Shown here: positions 24,513 to 36,300 of the stretch, piece by piece
Layout of the letters: every line of letters starts with the position of its first letter
Numbering within the stretch: the stretch's first letter is position 1
Source: Flavobacterium sp. 11
Lineage (GTDB): Bacteria > Bacteroidota > Bacteroidia > Flavobacteriales > Flavobacteriaceae
Length of the DNA: 64,000 nucleotides
Assembly: GCF_002754315.1 (NCBI RefSeq)
Contig: NZ_PEFE01000001.1
Span: 1,674,001 to 1,738,000 of the forward strand
Direction of reading: 5' to 3'
Notes under the pieces: model-generated
What the model was told of the DNA's origin: nothing
What the model saw: only the letters and a program-made list of their open reading frames with translations
Database searches by the model: none
Program-made: the position numbers and the translations under genes

Positions 24513-25232
24513 ATGAATAAAACCATCCAACTTCAAGATTTAGGAGCCAAAGATTACAAGGAAACTTGGGAATACCAAGAAGAATTGTTCAAAGGAATCG
24601 TAGACTTGAAAATTCGAAATCGCAGAGAAGAACTTGACTTAGAAACTCCAAATTACTTTCTTTTTGTGGAGCATCCACACGTTTATACTTTAGGTAAAAG
24701 TGGTGATTTAAGTAATTTGCTTTTATCTGAAAAGCAATTGGAAGCCAAAGGAGCAACTTTCTACAAAATCAATCGTGGTGGCGATATTACCTATCACGGA
24801 CCAGGGCAAATCGTGGGATATCCAATAATAGACTTAGAAAATTTCTTTACTGATATTCATAAATACTTACGGTTTTTGGAGGAGGCTATTATTCTTACCC
24901 TTCAAGATTATGGAATTGCTTGCGGCAGAAGCGAAGGTGAAACCGGAGTTTGGTTAGGCGTAGGAACTCCATTTGCAAGAAAAATTTGTGCTATGGGTGT
25001 TCGCGCTTCCCGTTGGGTAACCATGCACGGATTTGCTTTAAACGTAAATGCCGATTTAGGTTATTTCGATAATATCATTCCGTGTGGTATTCGCGGTAAA
25101 GCGGTAACTTCATTAAATGTAGAGCTTGGCGTAGAAAAAGTTAATGAAGAAGAAGTCAAAGAAAAAATCCTGAAACATTTCTCCATTCTTTTTGAAGCGA
25201 CTTTTGAGAAATCTGCAATCAAAAATCATTAA
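24513..25232 (+). CDS. lipB: Octanoyl-[acyl carrier protein]:protein N-octanoyltransferase
   Basis: 239 residues. LipB transfers octanoate from ACP to lipoyl domains, the first step of lipoate synthesis for 2-oxoacid dehydrogenases and glycine cleavage. Motifs: NRGGDITYHGPGQIVGYPIIDL, the conserved KICAMGVRASRWVTMHGFALNV, and the catalytic Cys in IIPCGIRGKAVTSL with Lys following. It ends 8 bases before the convergent rnhB stop. Confidence 0.95.
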   Translation: MNKTIQLQDLGAKDYKETWEYQEELFKGIVDLKIRNRREELDLETPNYFLFVEHPHVYTLGKSGDLSNLLLSEKQLEAKGATFYKINRGGDITYHGPGQIVGYPIIDLENFFTDIHKYLRFLEEAIILTLQDYGIACGRSEGETGVWLGVGTPFARKICAMGVRASRWVTMHGFALNVNADLGYFDNIIPCGIRGKAVTSLNVELGVEKVNEEEVKEKILKHFSILFEATFEKSAIKNH

Positions 25233-25239
25233 TCTACAA

Positions 25240-25899
25240 TCAAAAATCAAAAGTATACTGTTCCGGCAATAAGCGAAATGTCATTCGGTGGTATTTTGTA
25301 ACTCCATAGATTCGAATTGCTTCTCGGTGTTCTTTGGTAGGGTAACCTTTGTTTTGTTTCCAATTGTACATTGGGAATTCCTCATGAATCCGATTCATAT
25401 ATTCATCACGATATGTTTTTGCCAACACGGAAGCGGCGGCAATACTCATGTATTTTGAATCTCCTTTTACAATACTGGCATTCGGAATCGAATTTAGGAT
25501 TTCAATTTCAGCATCGGTAAAAATTTTTCCTCCGCGATTTTTAATTCCTCCTTTAGGTATTAATGGACTATTTCCGTCTACAATAATAGATTCGGGTTTT
25601 GGGTCTAATTTTAGAATGCTTTCCTGCATTGCTTTTATAGATGCATTCAGAATGTTTATTTCATCGATTATTAAAGGTTCTAGATGAGTTACCGCAAATG
25701 AAATGCATTCTTGCTCAATAATAGGTCTTAATTTTTCTCTCGCTTTTTCAGACAGTTGTTTGCTGTCGTTTAGTGTACTGTTTTGAAAATCAGAGGGTAA
25801 AATTACAGCTGCTGCAGTAACTGGCCCTGCAAGGCAACCACGACCCGCTTCGTCAGTTCCAGTTTCTAAATTTTGTGTTAAAAAAAAGGGGCTTAACAT
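25240..25899 (-). CDS. rnhB: Ribonuclease HII
   Basis: 219 residues. Type 2 RNase [22 protein letters not shown] contains the first catalytic Asp-Glu pair, IIVDGN the third acidic residue, and [14 protein letters not shown] the helix with the fourth. It removes ribonucleotides and RNA primers from RNA/DNA hybrids. A TATTTTTG -7 box on the minus strand (25921-25914) lies 15 bases upstream of the ATG. Confidence 0.95.
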   Translation of the reverse strand: MLSPFFLTQNLETGTDEAGRGCLAGPVTAAAVILPSDFQNSTLNDSKQLSEKAREKLRPIIEQECISFAVTHLEPLIIDEINILNASIKAMQESILKLDPKPESIIVDGNSPLIPKGGIKNRGGKIFTDAEIEILNSIPNASIVKGDSKYMSIAAASVLAKTYRDEYMNRIHEEFPMYNWKQNKGYPTKEHREAIRIYGVTKYHRMTFRLLPEQYTFDF

Positions 25900-25913
25900 T
25901 TTATTAATTTTGA

Positions 25914-25921
25914 CAAAAATA
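25914..25921 (-). promoter_or_regulatory. -7 box of rnhB
   Basis: On the minus strand TATTTTTG, a perfect TAnnTTTG, 15 bases from the ATG. Confidence 0.55.
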
Positions 25922-26098
25922 TTGATTTATATGTAATTATTCGTAAAAAAATATGTATGCAGATGAAATTTTAATATTATATGCTCTTTTAGGTTTAATA
26001 TTTTAACAAAAATAAAATGTGTTAATTCTTGTAAATACTTGCTACTTTAAGAAATTATTATGATTTTTGTGAAATAACTAATTCAAAACAAATTTAAT

Positions 26099-29000
26099 AT
26101 GAGATCAAAATTCAAATGGATTTTTTCGTTGCTATTGGCATTGTCAATGCAATTTGCGTTTGCACAAGAAAAGACTGTTACTGGTGTGGTTACAGATGCT
26201 ACTGGGCCTATTCCTGGAGCTAACGTTGTTGTTAGAGGTACAAATAGAAGTGCACAAACTGATTTTGATGGAAAGTATTCCATTAAGGCTAGTGCAGGTG
26301 AAGTTTTAGTATTTTCTTTTGTAGGTATGAAAGAGACTACAGCAAGTGTTGGAGCTTCTTCTACACTTAGTGTTAAAATGGAGCAACAAGATAATACATT
26401 AGAGGAAGTCGTAGTTGTAGGTTATGGAACTCAAAAGAAAAAAAATCTTACAGGTTCGATTTCACAAATTAAAGGTGAGGCTATAGCAAGTTTAGCGACT
26501 CCTAGTTTCGAATCTCAATTAGCTGGTAGAGCTGCGGGTGTTCAAGTTACATCTAATTCAGGTGTTTTAGGACAAGCTCCTAGAATTAGAATTAGAGGAA
26601 TTGGTTCAATTTCTTCTGGAAGCTATCCTTTAGTTGTGGTTGATGGTGTGCCAATTTTCACAGGAGATGTGGGAGGATATGCTAATACTAACGCTTTAGG
26701 AGATATAAATCCAGCGGATATTGAATCGACAGAAATTTTAAAAGATGGTTCTGCAACCGCTATTTATGGTTCTAGAGCTTCTAATGGTGTAATTTTAATT
26801 ACAACTAAAAAAGGAAAAGGTGGTAAATTTAGAGTAAACTACAATACTTATACTGGAGTTGCTTCGCCAATCGATTTATTAGATTTGTTGGGTACTAAAG
26901 ATTTTATTACAATTCAGAATGAAAAAAGATCAAACAGAGCAGCTTCACCATGGGCAGCTGGAACGACTTTTAATACTGACTGGCAAAAAGCGGTACTTCG
27001 TTCTAACGCTTTTCAAACAGATCATAATTTATCATTATCAGGTTCAACTGACAAGACAAATTATTATTTCTCTGTTGGATACAATGAGCAAGAAGGTATT
27101 GCAAAAGCAAATAACCAAACTAGATATAACGTAAGAGCTAACGTAGATCAAAAAGTTAAAAGCTGGTTGAACATTGGTGTGAATATGGCTTTGTCCAGAA
27201 CGCAAAATAATGGTTTAAATACTGGAGCTAACTCATTGTCAGGTTTGATGTTTAATGCAATGCGTCAATTACCAAATACTGCTATTTATGATGCTGCTAA
27301 TCCAACGGGTTACAATATTGCAGGTGCAAGTGTAGGTCAAGGAGAAAACTTATCAGTAATTGGAAATAATTTACCAAACATTGTTTATGTTTTGGATAAT
27401 AATATTTACAGATCAAAAATTGATAGATCTTTAGTTAGTCTTTTTGCTGATTTTAAAATTTTACCTAGCTTGAATTTTAAAACTCAAGGAAGTGTAGATG
27501 CTATTGGAACGGAAGGTTTTCAGTATTTAAATCCAATTAATGGAGATGGTGCTGGAGTTGCAGGATTAGTTAGAAATAACTTTACAAACTTAACGCGTTG
27601 GAATGTTCAAAATATTTTGTCTTACAACAAAACTTTTGGAGATGCCCATACTATTGGAGCTACTGCGATCTATGAAGCACAGAAACAAAAAGTAAATTCT
27701 TTCTTTGGTGGAGGTAATGGTTTATCTGATACTTTCTTTAATCAAGGTTTGATCTCGGGTTCATATGCTACTCAAGTTTCTGGTGGAGGAATATCTGAAA
27801 ATGGAATTATTTCTTATGCAGGTAGATTAACTTATAATTATAAAGAGAAATATTTCCTTCAAGGATCTATTCGTAAAGATGGTCTTTCATCATTGCCTTC
27901 TGCTAACAAATGGGGAACTTTCCCAGGAGTTTCTGCAGGTTGGAGTGTGAACAAAGAGTCTTTCATGACACCTTTAGAAAATGTTATTTCTGAATTCAAA
28001 TTAAGAGCTTCTTATGCTGAAGTTGGAAATACTGATATTGGAAACTACCCTTATTTAGGTTTATATAACAATTCAAAATATGCTGAATATAACGGAATTT
28101 CATATTCTCAAGCAGGTAATAACCAATTAAAATGGGAAACTTCAGAGAAGATTGATTATGGTGTAGATTTAGCTTTTTTAAATAATCGTTTAAAATTTAC
28201 TTATGATTATTTTATCAATAACCAAGATGGATTGATTTTAGCAGTGCCTCAGCCATTGTCATTAGGAGTTCCTGGAAATTCAATATCACAAAATATTGGT
28301 TCTTTGAAAAATTCTGGTCATGAAATATCAGTTGAAGCTTCACCTTTTAAAAGTGAAAATTTTGAATGGACTTTAACAGCTAATTTATCTTTAGTTAAAA
28401 GTAAAGTGAATACCTTAGTTAATGGTCAGGATATTAATTATGTTGATGCAGATAATTTTAATACTGGAAACAACATATTAAGAGAAGGTGAGTCTCCTTA
28501 CGCTTTGTACGGTTTTAAATATTGGGGAGTAAATCCAGCTAATGGTAACCCAGTTTATTATAAAGCTGATGGTTCGTTAGTTCAAGGAAATATCGATACT
28601 CAAGCATATAGAGTTTTTGATCCAAACAATCCTTCTGATATTTCTGTTGCTTCTTCTTTGAGTACATCTGATAAAAGTATTTTAGGAAGTGTACTTCCTA
28701 CTTATTTTGGTGCATTCAATTCTAACATGAGATATAAAGATTTTGATTTAGGTTTTATGTTCCGTTTCAGTGGAGGTAATAAAATTCACAATTCAACTAG
28801 ACGTGATGCGTTAACAATGAATTTCAATAACAATAGTACTGAAATATTAGGAAGATGGCAAAGTGCTGCTAATCCTGGTGATGGATGGACTCCAAGATTG
28901 AGAGATGATAGAGAAACTTTTATCAATTTAAATCAAGCATCTACTCGTTTTGTTGAAGATGGTGATTATATCAAATTGGATAACGTAACTTTAGGTTATA

Positions 29001-29185
29001 ATTTACCAAAACCAGTTTTAGAAAAAATTGGAGTTGATAAATTTAGATTTTTTGTACAAGGTCAAAACTTATTAATTATTACAGACTATAAAGGTTTAGA
29101 TCCAGAAATGGAAATTACAGGTATTGATTTAAATGGTACTCCAAGATCTCGAGTATTCACTATTGGTCTTAATGTAGGTTTCTAA
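26099..29185 (+). CDS. SusC/RagA-type TonB-dependent outer membrane transporter (system 1)
   Basis: 1028 residues. Signal peptide ending in FAQ, a carboxypeptidase-regulatory-like domain (VTGVVTDATGPIPGANVVVRGT...TDFDGKYSI; about 25-100), the SusC-type plug with EEVVVVGYGTQKKKNLTGSIS and GSATAIYGSRASNGVILITTKKGK, then a 22-strand barrel ending in IGLNVGF. SusC proteins import peptides or glycans with a SusD lid lipoprotein; the substrate is not visible here. The paired susD-like gene follows 7 bases later. The 200-base upstream spacer has no exact TAnnTTTG box, so a different sigma factor or an activator may be used. Confidence 0.93.
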   Translation: MRSKFKWIFSLLLALSMQFAFAQEKTVTGVVTDATGPIPGANVVVRGTNRSAQTDFDGKYSIKASAGEVLVFSFVGMKETTASVGASSTLSVKMEQQDNTLEEVVVVGYGTQKKKNLTGSISQIKGEAIASLATPSFESQLAGRAAGVQVTSNSGVLGQAPRIRIRGIGSISSGSYPLVVVDGVPIFTGDVGGYANTNALGDINPADIESTEILKDGSATAIYGSRASNGVILITTKKGKGGKFRVNYNTYTGVASPIDLLDLLGTKDFITIQNEKRSNRAASPWAAGTTFNTDWQKAVLRSNAFQTDHNLSLSGSTDKTNYYFSVGYNEQEGIAKANNQTRYNVRANVDQKVKSWLNIGVNMALSRTQNNGLNTGANSLSGLMFNAMRQLPNTAIYDAANPTGYNIAGASVGQGENLSVIGNNLPNIVYVLDNNIYRSKIDRSLVSLFADFKILPSLNFKTQGSVDAIGTEGFQYLNPINGDGAGVAGLVRNNFTNLTRWNVQNILSYNKTFGDAHTIGATAIYEAQKQKVNSFFGGGNGLSDTFFNQGLISGSYATQVSGGGISENGIISYAGRLTYNYKEKYFLQGSIRKDGLSSLPSANKWGTFPGVSAGWSVNKESFMTPLENVISEFKLRASYAEVGNTDIGNYPYLGLYNNSKYAEYNGISYSQAGNNQLKWETSEKIDYGVDLAFLNNRLKFTYDYFINNQDGLILAVPQPLSLGVPGNSISQNIGSLKNSGHEISVEASPFKSENFEWTLTANLSLVKSKVNTLVNGQDINYVDADNFNTGNNILREGESPYALYGFKYWGVNPANGNPVYYKADGSLVQGNIDTQAYRVFDPNNPSDISVASSLSTSDKSILGSVLPTYFGAFNSNMRYKDFDLGFMFRFSGGNKIHNSTRRDALTMNFNNNSTEILGRWQSAANPGDGWTPRLRDDRETFINLNQASTRFVEDGDYIKLDNVTLGYNLPKPVLEKIGVDKFRFFVQGQNLLIITDYKGLDPEMEITGIDLNGTPRSRVFTIGLNVGF

Positions 29186-29192
29186 TTTAAAA

Positions 29193-30830
29193 ATGAAAAA
29201 AATGAAAAATAAAAACAAATTTTTATCCTTATGGAGTGCTAAAATAGCAGTTCCGTTAATGGTGGTTTCACTCTTGTTTGCCTCTTGTAGTGAAGAAAAT
29301 ACGATTGAATTAGATCCTTTCAATAGTATCTCAGAAAATGTTGCTTTTGAAACTCCAGCTTTAATTGATCTTTCGGTAACAGGTATGTATAATGGTGCTC
29401 AATTGGGTAACTTTAATGGTGCAGGAGCTAGAGGATATGTATTTGGAGCTGCTTACATTCAGCAAGGTGATAATAGAGGTGAAGATGTAGTTAATTTAGC
29501 GGCATTCTACCAATTGACTTATACTGGTACGTATGATCCAACTACAGCTAATAACGTATATTATTGGGCTGATGCTTATCGTTTAATTAATAGAACAAAT
29601 ATTGTAATTGAAGGTGTTGAAAAAGCTGCTGCAAGTGGAATTATTACTCAAGAGGTTGCTAATGACTATATTGGACAAGCAAAATTTTTCAGAGCGATTG
29701 CGCACAATGAATTGCTAATTTTTTATGCAAAACCTTTTCAAGATAATAATGGTGCTAATTTAGGAGTTCCTTACAGAGAGATTCCTTATAATACTCCTGC
29801 TAATATCGAACTTGGTTTAGCTCAAGGTAGAAATACTGTTGCTGAATGTTATACAAAAATCCTTAAAGATTTGAATGACGCAGAAACGTTACTTTTTTCA
29901 AAAAGCGCAAGAGTTGGTGCTGCTAAAATTGAAAGAATTACTAAAGAAGCTGCCATAGCCTATAAAACGAGAGTTCATTTGCATATGCGTAATTGGAATG
30001 GTGTAATAACAGAAGGTTTAAAGTTAAATGGTTTGTATTCTATGACTGCAAATCCAGATACTCCTTTTGCTAGTAACAGTTCAAATACGGAGTCTATCTT
30101 CTCTATTGCAAATGGTGCTACAAATAATCCAGGTGCGAATGGTGCATTAGCAAATATGTATCATCCACCAATTCCAGCAGCCTCTAATGGTCGTGGATTG
30201 GTAGCTATAAGCCCAATTATTTGGAGAGATCCAAGTTGGTTGTCAGATGATAAAAGAAGAACTGAAGGTACTATGATTATTACAGGTATTGGAAGTTATT
30301 ATCCAAATTCTAAATTCACCAAAAAATACAAAGATGGTGTGAATAAAACAGATGCGGCTCCAGTGATTAGATATGCTGAAGTAGCATTGAATATGGCAGA
30401 AGCTTACGCTAGAAATAATGATGTAGCTAATGGTTTAGCAAGATTAAACTCTGTTAGAAATAGATCTTTAGCTGATCCAACAACTCAGGCGTTTACTGCG
30501 ACTAGTTTTTCTTCGAACATCACATTATTAGGTGCTATATTGAAAGAAAGAAGAATTGAGTTTCTTATGGAAGGACGTCGTTGGGCTGATATTCACAGAT
30601 TGCAAAACGATGCTAATTTCCCAATAGCTGGTGTTCCTGCAAAAGCTGCTAATGGAGGTTTTTCTAGTGCTTCAACAGCTTTGGCTGCATATGCATTAGG
30701 GACTCCGTACTCAGGCGCTTTAGGTGTGAATGCAATTCCTTACGATAACTTCAAGTTTTTGTGGCCTATACCGCAATTGGAATTGGATTCTAATCCAACT
30801 CTAAGAGAACAACAAAATCCTGGTTACTAA
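29193..30830 (+). CDS. SusD/RagB-type substrate-capture lipoprotein (system 1)
   Basis: 545 residues. Lipoprotein signal ending in LFASC (after MKKMKNK..., with a longer n-region than usual), N-terminal SusD domain with TPR-like helices (DYIGQAKFFRAIAHNELLIFYA), and the C-terminal RagB/SusD motifs ERRIEFLMEGRRWADIHRLQ and the family ending LREQQNPGY. It forms the hinged lid on the SusC barrel. The terminator at 30918 ends this two-gene unit. Confidence 0.93.
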   Translation: MKKMKNKNKFLSLWSAKIAVPLMVVSLLFASCSEENTIELDPFNSISENVAFETPALIDLSVTGMYNGAQLGNFNGAGARGYVFGAAYIQQGDNRGEDVVNLAAFYQLTYTGTYDPTTANNVYYWADAYRLINRTNIVIEGVEKAAASGIITQEVANDYIGQAKFFRAIAHNELLIFYAKPFQDNNGANLGVPYREIPYNTPANIELGLAQGRNTVAECYTKILKDLNDAETLLFSKSARVGAAKIERITKEAAIAYKTRVHLHMRNWNGVITEGLKLNGLYSMTANPDTPFASNSSNTESIFSIANGATNNPGANGALANMYHPPIPAASNGRGLVAISPIIWRDPSWLSDDKRRTEGTMIITGIGSYYPNSKFTKKYKDGVNKTDAAPVIRYAEVALNMAEAYARNNDVANGLARLNSVRNRSLADPTTQAFTATSFSSNITLLGAILKERRIEFLMEGRRWADIHRLQNDANFPIAGVPAKAANGGFSSASTALAAYALGTPYSGALGVNAIPYDNFKFLWPIPQLELDSNPTLREQQNPGY

Positions 30831-31176
30831 ATAAGTTAATAGTTCATTATAAATAAGGTGAAATAATTATATCAGTTATTAATCTTACTATAAAAGAGCT
30901 ATAAGTTATTATTATATAAACAGCTATGGGAATTTATTCTTATAGCTGTTTTTTTTATTTTAATTTTTTTCCAGTTAAAAAAGGAAAAGAAAATAGTTAA
31001 TCTTTCATTCTATAATTTCAATCTTATAAAGGCGATTTTTTTAAAACTTTTAATTAAATGTTTTCTAAATAAGAAGTTTGTTGAATTAATCATATCATCT
31101 TGTGCTGTTTTTTAACATAAATAAGTTATTTTTTATTTTAATTTAGCAAGCAAGAAAATCCATTTAATTTCAAATC
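30831..31176. other. 346-base AT-rich spacer between SusD 1 and the S8 protease gene
   Basis: Apart from the terminator at 30918-30957 the spacer is plain AT-rich DNA with no open frame of note and no clear TAnnTTTG box; the closest promoter-like sequence is TTATTTTAATTTAG just before 31150. Confidence 0.6.
30918..30957 (+). terminator. Terminator after SusD (system 1)
   Basis: AACAGCTAT (30919-30927) pairs with ATAGCTGTT (30942-30950), followed by a T-run. Confidence 0.8.
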
Positions 31177-33126
31177 ATGAAAAAAAATACTTTTAGAATA
31201 TTATTGTTGTTAATGCTGTTTTTTTCAATTTTTTCATATTCACAAAATGACAAAGAAAAAAAAGTTATTTTAAATCAAACCAATGTTTCAAATCTTAAAA
31301 AATTGAAAATGGAATTTGGTTTGAGTCAAATAAAAAAATATGAAAAAGCAGTTGCTATTGCTAAACAAAATGGATGGCCTGTTAAATTTACAAGTTCTGA
31401 TGGGACTTATTCCGAAATTAAAGAAGTTACCGATGATGGATTTCCATTGTATCGTGTAACCAGGAATGAAGGATCTGCATTTACTTCTAGAGCGAATAAA
31501 TTACGTCCTAATGGCGGATTAGGTTTGAATCTAACAGGTAATGGATTATTCGTAGGGGTCTGGGATCAAGATAATGCGATCATTGCACATGAGGATTTTG
31601 GAGGAAGAGCTTTTGTTTATGATAATAATACAAATCCTACTTCGTATCATTCAAGCCACGTGACAGGTACAATGATTAGTTCTGGTGCAAATTCAACTAG
31701 TGGTTTAGGTAGAGGTATTGCTTATCAGGCTTACGCTTACGTAAGTAATTGGACTAGAGATTTAGAAGAGATGACAGAATTAGCTACAAATAATGGGTTA
31801 TTACTCTCTAATCATTCATACGGACTTCTTGCAACTAGCGCAAGTTTTCCAGAGTATATTTTTGGAGCTTACAGGAGTGATTCGAAAGATTTAGATCAAA
31901 TAGCTTTTGATGCGCCCTATTATCAACCGGTTATTGCAGCTGGTAATGATAGAAATAAAACTCCGAATATTAATGCTTCAAAAGACGGGTATGATTTATT
32001 GACGGATTTTAGCACTGCAAAAAATGCAATTGTAGTTGCAGCTGTAGAAGGTTTAAGTGTTAATGGTTATGTTAATTCAAGTAGTGTTGTCATGTCTAAT
32101 TTTAGTAGCTGGGGACCAACTGATGATAATAGAATAAAACCTGATATTTCTACAAAAGGTGTTAATGTTTTTTCAACAACCAATGCTGCTGGTAATAAGG
32201 GGTATGGGACAATATCTGGAACTTCAATGGCAGCTCCTGGAGTTACAGGGACTTTACTGTTATTGCAAGAGCATTTTAGAAATGTTAAAGGGGATTTTAT
32301 GCGATCTGCTACATTAAGGGGATTAATGATTCATAGTGCTGATGAGGCCGGAGATGCAGATGGACCAGATCCAAGATTTGGTTGGGGCTTGCTAAACGCT
32401 GAAAAAGCGGCAATATTAATTACTAATGCATTTGAGACGAATAATAAAGTTTTAATTCAGGAATTTGATTCTAGAACATCTCCTTTGCTTCAAGGTTCTG
32501 TTTTTACAAAAGTTATTAAAGCTAAAGGAACTGAGCCCTTGGTAGCAACTATTTCTTGGACAGATCGTTCGGGTGTGGTTAATACTGGTACAGTTGATTT
32601 AGCAACTCCTGTTTTGGTAAATGATTTGGATATTAGAATTACTAAAGGGAATGAGGTTTTTTTTCCATGGAGATTAAATGATGTAAGAAGTCTGCCTGCT
32701 ATTAAAGCAGATAATAGTGTTGATAATGTTGAGAAGATTGAAATTAATAATCCTGCTAATGATTTTTACACAATAACGGTTAACCATAAAGGAAGTTTGA
32801 TCGGAGATAGTCAAGATTTTTCTTTAATAGTTTCAGGTGTAGATGAAAGCACATTATCAAATTATGAGTCTGATTTTAAATCATTGAATGTATGGCCTAA
32901 TCCAATGAATGAATTTGTTAATATATCTGTTCAGTCCGATCTTTCTGACGAAATGTACTTAGAGGTGTATGATGTTTTGGGAATTAGACAGCTTTATAAA
33001 AAAATAGATTATTCAAATAATGGTTTAGTTAATTCAATAAATGTAGATTCTCTGAAAAAAGGGGTTTATATTTTTAAAATTAAGCAGGGAAATAAACAAT
33101 CTGTTTGGAAAATATTGAAAAATTAA
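31177..33126 (+). CDS. Secreted subtilisin-like S8 serine protease with T9SS sorting domain
   Basis: 649 residues. Signal peptide ending SYSQ, a short propeptide-like region, then an S8 peptidase domain: Asp 130 in GVWDQDNAIIAHEDF, His 158 in YHSSHVTGT, an oxyanion region VIAAGNDRN and Ser 350 in SGTSMAAPGVTG. After a beta-sandwich domain (about 430-560) the last ~80 residues form a T9SS type A sorting domain (VWPNPMNEFVNI ... KKGVYIFKI). It probably cuts extracellular protein, giving peptides for the neighbouring SusC/SusD importers. The usual HGTH is HSSH here, so the second and third residues are changed but the catalytic His remains. Confidence 0.9.
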   Translation: MKKNTFRILLLLMLFFSIFSYSQNDKEKKVILNQTNVSNLKKLKMEFGLSQIKKYEKAVAIAKQNGWPVKFTSSDGTYSEIKEVTDDGFPLYRVTRNEGSAFTSRANKLRPNGGLGLNLTGNGLFVGVWDQDNAIIAHEDFGGRAFVYDNNTNPTSYHSSHVTGTMISSGANSTSGLGRGIAYQAYAYVSNWTRDLEEMTELATNNGLLLSNHSYGLLATSASFPEYIFGAYRSDSKDLDQIAFDAPYYQPVIAAGNDRNKTPNINASKDGYDLLTDFSTAKNAIVVAAVEGLSVNGYVNSSSVVMSNFSSWGPTDDNRIKPDISTKGVNVFSTTNAAGNKGYGTISGTSMAAPGVTGTLLLLQEHFRNVKGDFMRSATLRGLMIHSADEAGDADGPDPRFGWGLLNAEKAAILITNAFETNNKVLIQEFDSRTSPLLQGSVFTKVIKAKGTEPLVATISWTDRSGVVNTGTVDLATPVLVNDLDIRITKGNEVFFPWRLNDVRSLPAIKADNSVDNVEKIEINNPANDFYTITVNHKGSLIGDSQDFSLIVSGVDESTLSNYESDFKSLNVWPNPMNEFVNISVQSDLSDEMYLEVYDVLGIRQLYKKIDYSNNGLVNSINVDSLKKGVYIFKIKQGNKQSVWKILKN

Positions 33127-33288
33127 ACTAAATATATTTGAAATTTTTCTTTTTAATACTTTTTTTTCTTCAAAAAAGCGGAATAAACAATAACAGAGTA
33201 AAAAGTTCTGTTTTTGATAAAAATGCCTGTTGAATTTAAAAACCTATAATATTAACTATTAAATGTTTGTTAATTAATAATAAATTAA

Positions 33289-33296
33289 TAGTTTTG
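33289..33296 (+). promoter_or_regulatory. -7 box of SusC/SusD system 2
   Basis: TAGTTTTG, a perfect TAnnTTTG, 28 bases before the ATG at 33325. Confidence 0.55.
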
Positions 33297-33324
33297 TTTT
33301 TTAACTAACTCAAAAAAATTATTT

Positions 33325-36300
33325 ATGAAATCAAAGTTTACTTGGATTCTTACGCTATGTTTAGCGTTTTTTATTCAGTTTTCCTTTGCGCAAGAGAAAA
33401 CTGTTTCGGGTACTGTTACTTCTAAATCCGATCAAATGACTATGCCGGGGGTAAATGTTGTTGTACAAGGTACAAGTCGTGGAGTACAAACCGATTTCAA
33501 TGGAGAGTTTTCTATCAAAGCTTCCGTTGGAGAAAGATTAGTTATTTCTATTGTTGGGTCAAAACCTGTTACTGTTGTGGTAGGTGCTCAAAATAGAATT
33601 AATGTTCAGCTTGAAGATGATACTACTGTATTGGAAAATGTTATCGTTGAAGGTTACAATGTAACTAAAACAAAAGCGAAATCTAACGTTGCCTCGGTAA
33701 CTGTTAGTTCTAAAACTATTGAGGGAAGACCTAATGCCTCTTTTATTCAAACTTTACAGGCGCAAGTTTCTGGTTTGAATATTACATCAGGAACAGGACA
33801 ACCTGGAGGGAATAGCCAAATTATTATTAGAGGTACAGGTTCTATCAACGGTAAAGTCGAGCCATTATTCGTTATAGACGGAATTCCTTTGAACTCTGAT
33901 AACTTTAGAAGTATAAATCCTGATGATATTGAATCAGTTTCTGTTCTTAAAGATGCTGGTGCAACTTCTATTTATGGTAATAGAGGAGCAAATGGTGTAA
34001 TTATTGTTAAAACTAAAAAAGGTAGTTTTGATTCAGCGTTAGGCGTTAAATATTCATCAACTACTGGTTTTTCAACTTTACAAAAAACTAAATACAATTT
34101 GATGAACTCTCAAGAATTGCTTACTACTGAGAGAGCATATGGTAGAGGAAGAGGTTTTACTACTGGTCCTAATGGTGGTCCAATGACGGATGCTCAGATT
34201 GCTGCAGCACCAAATACAGACTGGAATGATTATTTTTTTAGAACTGGTGTAACTCAAAATCAAGTTTTGAGCTTATCTGCTGGAGGAAAAAACATGACTT
34301 CATTTACTTCTCTTGGATATTTTGATCAGCAAGGTATCTTGAAAGGATCTGATTTGAAAAGATTCAGTTTTAGAAGTAATATAAGTGGTAAATCTAATAA
34401 TGAAAAATTAACCTATTCTACTACTACATCTATCAATTTTTCTAGAAGAAATGAAGCAAACGCTATTGGTACAGGAGGTGTAAATCAAAATTATGTGCTT
34501 GGAGCTAATAATAGTGCGCCATACATTACACCTAGTGAGTATAGCACATCTGCGCAACTTTTTGCAGATTATGGTACACAAGGAGGAACTTTATTGCTAA
34601 CTCCATTATTTCTTATTGATAAGTTAAAGACTTTTGAAAATAGAATTGATGAATTAAAAGGATTGATTAATATTGAAGGTGGTTATAAAATCACTAAAGA
34701 TTTAAGTATTGGTACATCTATAGCATTAGATTATACTCAACAAAATCTATATACTTGGCAAAGCCCAAGTGCTTTTAATTCACTTCTTTTTGCTGGAGCT
34801 GCAACTGCACCTGAATTTGAAGACCAATTGTTCGAAAGAGATGCAGCTATAACTTCAAATACTCGTTTGAATTATAACCGTACTTTTAATGAGAAGCACA
34901 CTGTAAATGCAGGTGCATATGTTGAATACATCAAAGCACATAGAAATGGTTTTAATTTTAGACAAAGAGGTTTAAATCCTAAAACTACTTCTCCTGGAGC
35001 GGGTACTGGATACATTTTAGATGGCCCAGCTAATGATAGATTTGTACCTACTGTAGGTGCTTTTAAACAAGAAACAGGTTTGTTTTCTTATTTTGGTACT
35101 GCTGATTATGATTATGACAGCAAATATGGTTTTGGAGCTACTATTCGTAGAGATGCTTCTTCTAGATTCGCAGGAGACAACAGATGGGGTACTTTTTACT
35201 CATTAAGTGGTCGTTGGAATATTGACAAAGAAGCTTTCATGCAAGGATCTGTAATTAATGCTCTTAAACTAAGAGGGTCTTATGGAACATCTGGTAATCA
35301 AGACGTTTTAAATGGAACATACTTGGCTTTAAATAATACTAGAGAGCTATATACTACTGGTGTTGGTTATAATGGGACTCAGTCTTTTATACTTTCTCAG
35401 TTGGCAGTGCCGGATTTACGTTGGGAAACAACTGCTCAAGCAAATATAGGTCTTGATTTTGAGGTTTTTAAAGGTAGATTGAGTGGTTCATTTGATGTGT
35501 ATAGAAAGAAAACGACAGATTTGTTTATTCCAGTACCCTTATCAGCGGTTAATGCTACACCTACTATAAATGCTAATTTTGGGGCATTAGAAAATAAAGG
35601 AGTTGAAGCTACTTTAAATTACGATTTGATTAAAAGTGCTAATGGTTTTAATTTAACTTTGAACTTTAATGGTGCTTATAATAAAAATACAATTCTTGAT
35701 ATAGCTGGAACTACAGGACTAATTGATAATGGAACTACTGTTATTCAAGAAGGTGTTACTATTGATGAATTTTTTCTTACAAGATATCAAGGAGTTAATC
35801 CAGCTAATGGTAATTTACTTTTCTTAAATGCTGCTGGAGAAATTACTGAGAATCCTAACCCAACCGTTGATAGAGTTCTTACTGGTAAGTCCAGAATTCC
35901 ATTGTATCAAGGAGGATTTGGTTTTGATTCAAGCTATAAAGGTTTTTTCTTAACAACCAATTTTTCTTATGCTGCTGAAGTGTATAGAATTGATTTCGAT
36001 TTACAAGGATTACAGAATCCAACAAATAATGTAGGAGTATTTAATATTTCTGCTGATTTATTAAATGCTTGGACGGCTGACAATAGAGTTACCGATATTC
36101 CTGCATTGAGAGCTGCTAATTATGCTGCGCAAAATAATTCAGACCGTTATTTAGTAGATGCTTCATATGTAAGACTAAGATTTGCATCTTTTGGATATGA
36201 TGTTCCTAAAAAACTATTAGACAAAACGCCTTTCAAAACTGTGAAGGCATTTGTGCAAGGAGAAAACTTAGTTACATTCTCTAAGTGGAGAGGTTGGGAT